Positions 1-5,547 of a stretch of 5,547 nucleotides of DNA are shown piece by piece. The position numbers and the translations under genes were made by a program. This DNA is from Hydrogenophaga sp. (lineage in GTDB: Bacteria; Pseudomonadota; Gammaproteobacteria; Burkholderiales; Burkholderiaceae_C). Location of the stretch: assembly GCA_020047875.1 (NCBI GenBank), contig JAIFNE010000002.1:1-5547 (forward strand), written 5' to 3'. The stretch's first letter is position 1. Each line of letters starts with the position of its first letter. The notes under the pieces are model-generated. The model was not told the DNA's origin. It made no database searches and saw only the letters and a list, made by a program, of their open reading frames with translations.

Positions 1-132
1 CTGTTCCAGACCAAGCGTGACCTTTCGGTGGCGCGGTACAACGTGCTGCTGGGCGGGTTGCGGCTGCGGCAGGCGAGTGGCGCGCTGACGGCGGAAGACC
101 TCACGCCTATCAACGCCTTGCTGGCACGCTGA
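1..132 (+). CDS. TolC-family outer membrane protein, C-terminal fragment
   Basis: This frame is open from the left edge and ends with TGA at 130-132, giving the last 43 residues of a protein whose start lies outside the window. The visible tail has a YNVLLGGLRLRQASGALT stretch followed by EDLTPINALLAR. This matches the usual ending of TolC-type outer-membrane proteins: the last coiled-coil helix with 'ARYNYL..RLRL..AAG.L', then a short 'EDL..IN.LL' tail. Such proteins form the outer-membrane channel of type I secretion or efflux systems, working with an inner-membrane transporter and a periplasmic adaptor. No signal peptide or barrel can be assessed because only the C-terminus is present. It lies upstream of a methyltransferase gene on the same strand with a gap of roughly 130 bases, so a shared operon is possible but not shown. 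The family call rests on a short but characteristic tail; which type I system it serves is unknown. Confidence 0.8.
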   Translation: MFQTKRDLSVARYNVLLGGLRLRQASGALTAEDLTPINALLAR

Positions 133-261
133 TGGTCACCAGTTCTCCCTCCCCGGGCAAGCGAAGTGAGACACCAGAGTTCATTCACACCAGCTCGACC
201 ATGCGAGACACCCATGACAGATGAGGCGTCAGGCGGCGTTGCTGCTCAGCAGGGCGGACTG

Positions 262-1086
262 ATGGCCATAAGAAGCTTCGCCCGAGTAATGTGCAGGCCA
301 AGTTTTCCAGGCTGGGGGAAAAAAGCGAAGGCATTGTTTCGTCACAAGACCGCAGAGCTGCTGGATCAGCTCTACCGCGATCTGATGCAACAGGCCGAAG
401 TCAAGCTGTTCGTTGAGTGCGGTGCACACGAGGCGCGCACATCGATCGAGTTTGTCAGCCGCACCGGCGGCAAGGCGATAGCCATCGAAGCAAACCCGTC
501 GATTTACCTAGAAAAAACGCAGAAAGCTCACAAGTACGGAGTTACCACGCTCAACCTGGCACTCGCGGACCGCGAAGGAGAGTTGCCTTTTCACATTCCA
601 GCTGACCCTCGCATAGCCGGCAGCGCTTCTCTACTCACCAAAGCCAGCGGTACACATGATGCAGTCATGGTTCAAACCAAGACCCTGGATCAAGTCTTGC
701 GTTCACACGGCTCGCCAGACGCTCCTTTCAGCCTCTGGATTGACGTTGAAGGCATGGCTTTTCCCGTGCTCATGGGCGGAACCGAAACGCTCGCGAACAA
801 ACACTGCACGTTAATCAAAGTAGAACTTGAAGAAGTGCCACAGTGGCTGAACCAAATCACGGCAAGGGAAGTGGATGCATTACTTCAAAGTTTCGGCTTT
901 GTCCCTGTCTTTTGCGATCTTGAGTATGAATCACAGTTCAATGCTGTCTACATAAGGGAATCGCTTGTTGCGCGCCTTCTACCTAGCATCATCGCGGCTT
1001 GGCATGCGTTAGGAAAAATCAAATTGAGTGCCGCAGAACGCCTCCTTCCGAAAGTGGCCAAGATGGATACCGACCTAATCGACTGA
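262..1086 (+). CDS. FkbM-family SAM-dependent methyltransferase
   Basis: Predicted 274-residue cytoplasmic enzyme that would O-methylate a sugar or related hydroxyl using S-adenosylmethionine. From the chosen start, the SAM-binding loop is LFVECGAHEA near residues 49-58, the ribose-binding acid is in EANP at 77-80, LALADREGELPF spans 99-110, and the FkbM signature WIDVEGMAFPVL is at 159-170, followed by KVELEEV at 186-192. These appear in the order and spacing of the FkbM domain. The loop reads ECGAHEA rather than the commoner DVGANxG, a mild departure. The frame is open back to a GTG at 166, with another in-frame ATG at 214. The ATG at 262 was chosen because a purine-rich AGGGCGGA lies just before it (251-258) and the conserved domain starts well downstream; no candidate has a strong ribosome binding site. 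FkbM enzymes are common in LPS, capsule and protein-glycosylation loci, which fits the neighbours. The substrate is not known. Confidence 0.82.
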   Translation: MAIRSFARVMCRPSFPGWGKKAKALFRHKTAELLDQLYRDLMQQAEVKLFVECGAHEARTSIEFVSRTGGKAIAIEANPSIYLEKTQKAHKYGVTTLNLALADREGELPFHIPADPRIAGSASLLTKASGTHDAVMVQTKTLDQVLRSHGSPDAPFSLWIDVEGMAFPVLMGGTETLANKHCTLIKVELEEVPQWLNQITAREVDALLQSFGFVPVFCDLEYESQFNAVYIRESLVARLLPSIIAAWHALGKIKLSAAERLLPKVAKMDTDLID

Positions 1087-1148
1087 CGCCGACTTCACCT
1101 TGATTTTTTTCAGCCATCTATGGGTGTCGCACTGGCAGGTAACGTGGT

Positions 1149-2060
1149 CTAGCCAGCTCGCTTGATCTGATGAACCAATTCTTTGAGTTTAAAAAATAGA
1201 TTCAAAGCGTGCCGTAAGGTGACAGGCTCTACTTGCTCGAGAAAATCTTTGACCATATCGGGCTGCCGCTGCTTCACGGCGCGATTGATGAAACGCGTAC
1301 CCAGAAACCACCGCTCGGCGCTAAACCCAGGGAAGAGTTTCGCATTTTTTTCATAGGTGCGACGATAGCATTCCAAACCCCGCAACAATGGCGTTGAACT
1401 GGTTAGCTGCGCGCTGTCCGGATGGCCAGTCCTATAGCCTCGGTAGACCACCACACCAGGTGCCGATCCGTACCATGGTGCGCTCCCCAGTCCCATCAAT
1501 CGCATGCACAGATCGGTATCCTCATCAATGGTCTGGCGGGGATCAAGAGCACCAACTTCCAAGAAGAGATCTTTGTTAATCCAGAAGCCCTCGCCCATCC
1601 CAGCAATCCGGTCGCGCACCCGCCTTGTTGCTGAAACCCTACCAGCAGAGATACGCCTTCTTTCCTTCAGTACAAGGTTTGATTTATCAACACCCGAGCA
1701 TATTAATATACTGGAAAACCCCCACCGAACCCGACTCCCAAGCCAGCTGTTGTCAAGAATGTGGCGGCAATAGGCTTCGAGCATTTCATCATCATCATCA
1801 AGAAAAAAAATGATCTCACCTGAGGCCAGTTCCACTCCCTTGTTTCTGGCCGACGCAGCGCCACTGGCATGGTCATTTCTAAAAATACGAACGCGAGGAT
1901 CCATCAAGTCCTGCAAGACTTCCGTTGCGGGTATTTGAGATGCATCATCAATGACAACGATCTCCCCGCCATCAGGGCAGGCGCGCGACGCAGAGACCAC
2001 CGCTCTCAGCAAGAGCTCTGGCCGATTGTGTGTCGGTATTACAATACTGCAGATAGTCAC
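1149..2060 (-). CDS. Glycosyltransferase family 2 (GT-A fold)
   Basis: Predicted 303-residue inverting glycosyltransferase that would add a sugar from a nucleotide-sugar donor to a growing glycan at the cytoplasmic face of the membrane. The N-terminus shows the family 2 hallmark SIVIPTHNRPELL (5-17), then the nucleotide-binding VIDDAS (36-41), the SGAASARNKGVELASGE segment (66-82), the metal-binding acidic run DDDD (88-91) and a DEDTDLCMRL motif (179-188) in the position of the catalytic base. No transmembrane helix is obvious. A GTG start at 2060 is used because it places the beta strand of the fold right at the N-terminus; a TTG at 2075 would add five residues. Its end faces the FkbM gene with 62 bases between the stop codons. 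The coding DNA is poorer in GC than the genes at the right of the window. It also contains a T8 tract (1803-1810) next to four GAT codons. The sugar specificity cannot be predicted. Confidence 0.87.
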   Translation of the reverse strand: MTICSIVIPTHNRPELLLRAVVSASRACPDGGEIVVIDDASQIPATEVLQDLMDPRVRIFRNDHASGAASARNKGVELASGEIIFFLDDDDEMLEAYCRHILDNSWLGSRVRWGFSSILICSGVDKSNLVLKERRRISAGRVSATRRVRDRIAGMGEGFWINKDLFLEVGALDPRQTIDEDTDLCMRLMGLGSAPWYGSAPGVVVYRGYRTGHPDSAQLTSSTPLLRGLECYRRTYEKNAKLFPGFSAERWFLGTRFINRAVKQRQPDMVKDFLEQVEPVTLRHALNLFFKLKELVHQIKRAG

Positions 2061-2285
2061 TGCGCACCCCAACAACCAAGTACAGTCCTGCGCTCACTCA
2101 ATCCCAAAGGTTGCACGCATAAATGACAATAATATCTATATAAGGTGGTTGAAAGCCAGTACTCTATATCATCCGGCCCTCGCTTGACACCCCATTCTGC
2201 TGACGCCAAAAAGAAGAGCCTACTCCACTGAAAACCCTGCGAGCTTGAAACATAAGTTATTTTAAAATTTAGCATAGAAGAAAAT
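2061..2285. promoter_or_regulatory. AT-rich divergent intergenic region, probable promoters
   Basis: This 225-base stretch separates two divergently transcribed glycosyltransferase genes, so promoters for both should lie here. It is AT-rich; the 60 bases at 2221-2280 are about 33% GC. Promoter-like boxes are present but weak. On the plus strand TATAAG occurs at 2139-2144 and TTGAAA at 2245-2250, the latter followed by an AT-rich run. On the minus strand the same 2130-2145 stretch reads TATATAGATATTAT. No pair has both good hexamers and standard 16-18 base spacing, so no start site is assigned. The ATG at 2286 is preceded by the purine run AGAAGAAAA, a weak ribosome binding site. No clear operator palindrome, riboswitch or terminator was recognised. 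Confidence 0.35.
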
Positions 2286-3173
2286 ATGAATCAAAATTGG
2301 TGTTTGGTTTTGGTCATCTGGGGCAACAAGTACTCTCACGTTCATATCAATTCGATTGTTGATGCAGTCTACCAATATTCAGAAGGCTGCTCAAACGTGA
2401 TCTTAATGACAGACCGCCTACGATCGGGTCTCGATTCAAGGGTGACTCAACAGGTTTTTGATGAATCCATCAATCAAACCAGTCACAAACTTAACTATAC
2501 GATCAAGCTATCTCTATTTAATAAAACAGCACTACCGACCAATTCTGCATGTGTTTATATTGATCTAGATACTGTCGTCATTGGAGATCTCGGGCGGCTG
2601 ACCTCAATTATTCACACGCCAGATGACATTTTTATGCTGCCGCCAGGTGGCCCATTGGGATTCGGCACACTACGGCGTTGGCTTTTCGACATTAGTCGCG
2701 GCCGAAGGATGGCTGTTGGAAATTCTTCGGTTGTGGTTTTTCATTCCGCCATGAATCCCAATCTATACAGTGAATTTAGGCGCCTAGTCATTTCACAAGA
2801 ATGCGGGCAAAAGCTGCTTCTCAACGACGATGTTTTTATTTCGTGGTTTGGTCAAAAGCGTCTGAAGCCGGTTCCAAACCATCTCGTCGTGATGTTTCGC
2901 CGCGAGTTTCTGACCCGATCGCAGGTATATGGCTGGATAAGGAACCGGTTGCCTTGGGTGCGGCAGCGTCGCAACGAGATTGTGGCAGTGACGTTTAATG
3001 GCGTAGACCACAAATTGGAGACGCTGCTGACGCTGCCAGAGGGGACGTTGCATCACGACTCAAAGGGAAGGTCTGGACGGTGGAGCCGATCTGAAATGGG
3101 CCCGATCAAGGACAAGATCGAACGGGCAGCGGCTCTGTTGAAAAACACCGATACGGACGCGACCAAACCATAA
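2286..3173 (+). CDS. Putative GT-A glycosyltransferase with DLD motif
   Basis: Predicted 295-residue soluble glycosyltransferase. A hydrophobic strand LVLVIWGNKYSHVHINS (7-23) leads into the nucleotide-sugar domain. The core motif is YIDLDTVVIGDL (91-102), whose Asp-Leu-Asp at 93-95 is the expected metal/UDP-sugar binding site of GT-A enzymes. GNSSVVVFHS (145-154) and NDDVFISWFG (180-189) resemble the acceptor-side segments of GT8-like enzymes, and LHHDSKGR (255-262) may stand in for the C-terminal metal-binding His/Gly/Lys motif. The exact CAZy family is uncertain. It is related to the gene facing it at 3193-3957: WG at residues 12-13 and the DLD core at 91-102 fall at the same positions in both. 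The ATG at 2286 is the first in-frame start after a long AT-rich leader. Base composition is uneven: single lines in the first half are about 32-48% GC and those in the last third about 52-58%. The stop codons of the two facing genes are only 19 bases apart, with no evident terminator. Confidence 0.75.
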   Translation: MNQNWCLVLVIWGNKYSHVHINSIVDAVYQYSEGCSNVILMTDRLRSGLDSRVTQQVFDESINQTSHKLNYTIKLSLFNKTALPTNSACVYIDLDTVVIGDLGRLTSIIHTPDDIFMLPPGGPLGFGTLRRWLFDISRGRRMAVGNSSVVVFHSAMNPNLYSEFRRLVISQECGQKLLLNDDVFISWFGQKRLKPVPNHLVVMFRREFLTRSQVYGWIRNRLPWVRQRRNEIVAVTFNGVDHKLETLLTLPEGTLHHDSKGRSGRWSRSEMGPIKDKIERAAALLKNTDTDATKP

Positions 3174-3192
3174 TTGAGTACGGTTCCCGCTG

Positions 3193-3957
3193 TCACACGC
3201 GACCCCCGTGTTCTTGCCAATAGGCTTTCATCCAGTCGACAGCGCCAGAGCCGTGATGCGGGAAGACATCCCAGTTGCCCTTGGGCGGACGAACCAGATC
3301 GACTGGCCGCGGCTTGCCGTGAAAGATCAACAGACGAGCGGCTTTGGGTGGCGCGGCTGGCGGCAAAAACCGATCCACGATGAGCGGCCGCCTCAGGTGG
3401 TACTTGAAGCTGACCAGCCATTCCTGAGGCCAGTAGCGGATGCCTTCCACTGCGTGGTGCAGGTACTCCTGTTCGATGACATGACGCTTCACCAGTCCGT
3501 CGCGGTCCGCGCGCAGCTGGGCAACCACATGCCCCAGCGAACCGAGTTCAAAGGCAAACACGGAGGACATGGTGCAGGGCCTTCCCGTCTTTTCCTTCCA
3601 CGGGTCGTTGTCGATCGCCACCAGCGTTCCTGGCTGCTCGAACAGCGCATCGATGTCGCCCAGCAGCACCGTGTCCAGATCGATGAACAGCGCCCTGCCC
3701 TGGAGCCCGTAGAGGTCGCTCAGGAACACGCCCAGCTTGGGCCACGCACCGTTGTAGTAATGCCATTCGTCCAGCCCGATGTCTGGGATGGGATACACCT
3801 CGACGCCTGGGGCGATGCCCTCGGTCTCATTGGTCAGGCAGACGAAACGGAAGTCGCCGTGGATGTACTTTCGGCAGGCGCTGTAGAGCACGTTCACGTA
3901 CTCAGCGGGGTAGAGCGTGCCCCACTTCATGCAGAGCACCACGCGTGTGGGATTCAT
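3193..3957 (-). CDS. Putative GT-A (GT8-like) glycosyltransferase with DLD motif
   Basis: Predicted 254-residue soluble enzyme, last gene of the minus-strand operon within this window. It opens with VVLCMKWGTLYPAEYVN (6-22), then FRFVCLTNE (36-44), WPKLGVFLSDLYGL (72-85) and the core FIDLDTVLLGDID (91-103), where Asp-Leu-Asp at 93-95 should bind the metal and nucleotide sugar. SSVFAFELGSL (131-141), EQEYLHHAV (162-170), WPQEWLVSFKYHLRR (176-190) and LLIFHGKPRP (209-218) follow. The HGKP element resembles the C-terminal His-Gly-Lys-Pro metal/diphosphate site of GT8-type retaining transferases. Proteins of this layout are usually annotated only as glycosyltransferase or hypothetical, so the sugar transferred is unknown. 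Its ATG overlaps the TGA of the preceding gene by four bases (ATGA, 3954-3957), which fixes the start and suggests translational coupling. A purine-rich AAAGAAGAAA just upstream could serve as a weak ribosome binding site. Confidence 0.8.
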   Translation of the reverse strand: MNPTRVVLCMKWGTLYPAEYVNVLYSACRKYIHGDFRFVCLTNETEGIAPGVEVYPIPDIGLDEWHYYNGAWPKLGVFLSDLYGLQGRALFIDLDTVLLGDIDALFEQPGTLVAIDNDPWKEKTGRPCTMSSVFAFELGSLGHVVAQLRADRDGLVKRHVIEQEYLHHAVEGIRYWPQEWLVSFKYHLRRPLIVDRFLPPAAPPKAARLLIFHGKPRPVDLVRPPKGNWDVFPHHGSGAVDWMKAYWQEHGGRV

Positions 3958-4718
3958 GTTTCTTCTTTCAGGGGTAGCGCCGAGGTGCGCGAGCGCAGAT
4001 TGCGCGCCTGCTCGGCGTATTTGGTCCAGCGGCGGCTGAGCGGGTAGCGTTTGACGGCGCTGAAGCGCTCGCCGGTGATGGTGCTTTGGCCCTCATCCTG
4101 CGGATGACAGGGGAACGGTTCGAGACCAAAGTGCCGCACATCGTGGCGGTGAACCTGCTCCAGCTCGCGATCGACCGGCGCCGCAATGGGCAGCAGCGCT
4201 GGCAGCAGGCGCTGCGCCGTTTCCCGCTGCACCAGATAGGCACCGAAGCCCGTCGCAGCGCCGAGGTAGGCATTGAGTCGATAAGACCCGAGCATGCCTT
4301 GGCACACCGGCTGCTTGGCGCGAATCTTGGCCAGCTTCAGAATGTCCCAATGCGCGCGCCCCCGAAGGGCGGTGCGCAGCGCGTCCATGAAATCGCCATG
4401 AAAGACCATGTCGTCTTCCAGCACCAGCAACACCTGCGCGTCTGACGCGAGCAGCCGTTGCCAGGCCTGAAGGTGTGAGTGATAGCAGCCGATCTCGCCG
4501 GGCAGCACATCGCGCCCAACGTGGCGCTCGAATGCCCTCAGGTCCACGCTGGGTAACAGGCGCTCCCATTGCTCGCGGCCATCCACAGCGGCGAGCAGCT
4601 CGTAGTCAAGCCCCAAGTCTGACAGGCGCCGCTGCATCTGCTCGCGCCGCGCGACCGAGCGCGGCAGGTTGATGAGCACCACCCTCAGGCCGGGGAGGCA
4701 AGCTTTGCTGCCGGTCAT
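3954..4718 (-). CDS. Glycosyltransferase family 25 (LPS-type)
   Basis: Predicted 254-residue glycosyltransferase of the family that includes LPS galactosyltransferases such as LgtB/LpsA, acting on lipid-linked or core oligosaccharide at the inner membrane. Family landmarks in order are VVLINLPRSVARREQM (13-28), LGLDYELLAAVDGRE (35-49), GEIGCYHSHLQAWQ (74-87), the acidic LLVLEDDMVF (97-106) with EDD at 101-103, ATGFGAYLVQRETAQRLLP (155-173) and PVDRELEQVHRHDVRHFGLEP (181-201). The C-terminus is basic, which may aid membrane association. The ATG at 4718 was chosen because it overlaps the TGA of the preceding epimerase gene as ATGA (4715-4718). The frame stays open up to an ATG at 4838, but that extension would overlap the epimerase by over 120 bases and has no family resemblance. 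It lies in the middle of the three-gene operon and shares its GC-rich composition. Donor and acceptor sugars are not deducible. Confidence 0.9.
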   Translation of the reverse strand: MTGSKACLPGLRVVLINLPRSVARREQMQRRLSDLGLDYELLAAVDGREQWERLLPSVDLRAFERHVGRDVLPGEIGCYHSHLQAWQRLLASDAQVLLVLEDDMVFHGDFMDALRTALRGRAHWDILKLAKIRAKQPVCQGMLGSYRLNAYLGAATGFGAYLVQRETAQRLLPALLPIAAPVDRELEQVHRHDVRHFGLEPFPCHPQDEGQSTITGERFSAVKRYPLSRRWTKYAEQARNLRSRTSALPLKEET

Positions 4719-5547
4719 TCCGAGAACTGCTTTTGCACCGGCCGCGCCCAATAATCTGCCGTTTTGAGTGTGGCCACAAACCGGGCAGCGGCATCGCCCG
4801 CGCCGAAGCTGGCGTCTGGCGTGTGGCGCGAGCCCCATTGCTGGTTCAGAAAAGTGTCGATGGCGGCTGCGTCGAAGGCAGCGCAGGCGGTGATGGACGG
4901 CGCATTGGCGCGCCGGTTTTGCCGCGTGCCCACATCCAGACTGGGCAGCCCCAGAAACGGCGCCTCGCGCACGCCCGCGCTGCTGTTGCCCACCAGCACC
5001 GCCGCGTGTTTCATGAGCTCGCTGAAGTAGTTGAAGCGCATCGACGGGATCTGACGGAAGCGTTCTCTGGGCAGGGTTTCCAGCACAGCCATGATGCTCT
5101 CGGTGCCCGGGTCGTTATTGGGCAGGATCACCACGAAGTGTTTGCCGCTGGCCACCAGCCGATCGAACAGCGCGCGGGCCTGATCACCCATGGTGTCGGC
5201 CTCCGATGTCACGGGGTGAAAGATCACGATGCCGTAGTCATCGAAGGGAATGGCGTAACGCGCCTTGACCTGCTCAATGCTCACGCCTGAGGGCCTTGCA
5301 TGGGTGTCGAGTTCGGGCGAGCCGATGTTGTAGACGCTCTCGGGCGACTCGCCCAGCGCCAGCACGCGCTGCTTTGCACCTTCGGAGCTCACGAAATGCG
5401 TGGCACACAGCTTGGTGTTGCAGTGGCGGATGCTCTCGTCGATGGTGCCTGAGACTTCGCCACCCTCGATGTGGGCCGAGGGGATGTACTTCATGGCACA
5501 GACGATGGACGCGGCCAGCGCCTCCACCCGGTCGCCATGGATCACCA
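4715..5547 (-). CDS. neuC: UDP-GlcNAc 2-epimerase (hydrolysing), NeuC/LegG type, 5' end missing
   Basis: The frame runs off the right edge, so about the first 100 residues are missing; family members are usually near 380 residues and 276 complete codons plus a partial one remain. The enzyme would convert UDP-GlcNAc to ManNAc and UDP (NeuC), or the diacetylbacillosamine analogue (LegG), as an early step of nonulosonic acid synthesis. Counting from the first complete codon, visible motifs are HGDR (3-6), AHIEGGEVSGTIDESIRH (24-41), FHPVTSE (109-115), PNNDPGTES (142-150), SMRFNYFSELM (168-178), GNSSAGVREAP (186-196) and GTRQNRR (206-212). These are the nucleotide and active-site segments of the hydrolysing branch; the GNSSAG..EAP and GTRQ..R blocks bind the UDP moiety in known epimerases. 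The final codons overlap the next gene as ATGA. A GTG at 5545 could be read as a start, but HGDR immediately after it is internal in the family. The choice between NeuC and LegG is open; the symbol marks the family, not the exact substrate. Confidence 0.88.
   Translation of the reverse strand, partial: VIHGDRVEALAASIVCAMKYIPSAHIEGGEVSGTIDESIRHCNTKLCATHFVSSEGAKQRVLALGESPESVYNIGSPELDTHARPSGVSIEQVKARYAIPFDDYGIVIFHPVTSEADTMGDQARALFDRLVASGKHFVVILPNNDPGTESIMAVLETLPRERFRQIPSMRFNYFSELMKHAAVLVGNSSAGVREAPFLGLPSLDVGTRQNRRANAPSITACAAFDAAAIDTFLNQQWGSRHTPDASFGAGDAAARFVATLKTADYWARPVQKQFSE

Noticed and set aside
1087..1148. A T7 run (1104-1110) between the convergent FkbM and family 2 glycosyltransferase genes, and a weak CTGGC/GCCAG inverted repeat at 1132-1156, considered as terminators.
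   Set aside because: No stable stem directly precedes the T run, and the inverted repeat has a short stem, a 15-base loop and no T run, so neither meets the pattern of an intrinsic terminator.
2057..2275. A 72-codon minus-strand frame that ends with a GTGA overlap onto the family 2 glycosyltransferase start.
   Set aside because: It has no ribosome binding site, no recognisable motif and a composition like translated noncoding DNA (many Trp, Cys and Tyr); it fills the divergent promoter region. The GTGA overlap is probably chance.
3174..3192. The 19-base gap between convergent stop codons, checked for a bidirectional terminator.
   Set aside because: It is too short and contains no inverted repeat or T run.
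3208..4047. A 279-codon plus-strand frame with no stop, opposite the GT8-like gene.
   Set aside because: It is the antisense shadow of a GC-rich gene with clear family motifs; its own translation shows no domain.
4719..4838. N-terminal extension of the family 25 glycosyltransferase containing a Cys-x-Cys-x-x-Cys-like run that could suggest a metal site.
   Set aside because: It lies wholly inside the epimerase coding sequence in another frame. The ATGA overlap start at 4718 fits the family N-terminus, so the cysteines are an artefact.

Overview
The window looks like part of a surface-glycan locus of a high-GC Gram-negative bacterium, most likely a proteobacterium and plausibly a beta-proteobacterium of the Burkholderiales type. 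That placement is inferred from gene content, codon use and a TolC-like outer-membrane protein tail. Nothing in the window fixes the taxon. No rRNA, tRNA, CRISPR array, transposase or insertion-sequence end was seen.

Layout, left to right. (1) Positions 1-132 (+) hold the last 43 codons of a TolC-family outer-membrane efflux/type I secretion protein. (2) About 262-1086 (+) is an FkbM-family SAM-dependent methyltransferase. (3) 1149-2060 (-) is a family 2 glycosyltransferase facing it tail to tail. (4) 2061-2285 is an AT-rich divergent intergenic region that probably holds promoters for genes on both sides. (5) 2286-3173 (+) is a GT-A-type glycosyltransferase with an Asp-Leu-Asp motif. (6) A minus-strand operon fills 3193-5547. 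In transcription order it contains a hydrolysing UDP-GlcNAc 2-epimerase (NeuC/LegG type, cut by the right edge), a family 25 (LPS-type) glycosyltransferase and a second Asp-Leu-Asp glycosyltransferase. Each junction in this operon is a 4-base ATGA stop/start overlap.

Working together: the epimerase would supply ManNAc, or a diacetamido analogue, for a nonulosonic acid such as sialic or legionaminic acid. The four glycosyltransferases would build the glycan, and the FkbM enzyme would O-methylate a sugar. The acceptor (LPS O-antigen, capsule, flagellin or a secreted S-layer/RTX-type protein) cannot be read from this window. The TolC tail at the left edge makes a type I-secreted protein one candidate.

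The genes between about 1150 and 2850 are clearly more AT-rich than the two ends: hand counts of single 60-base lines run from about 32-48% GC there to about 57-65% on the right. Strand also flips from gene to gene. Both suggest a mosaic, exchangeable glycan cassette. The points most worth following up are two related Asp-Leu-Asp glycosyltransferases placed tail to tail, and a T8 tract next to a GAT repeat that encodes the catalytic acidic motif of the family 2 enzyme. I found no clearly new biological system; this is an accessory glycosylation locus with some notable details.
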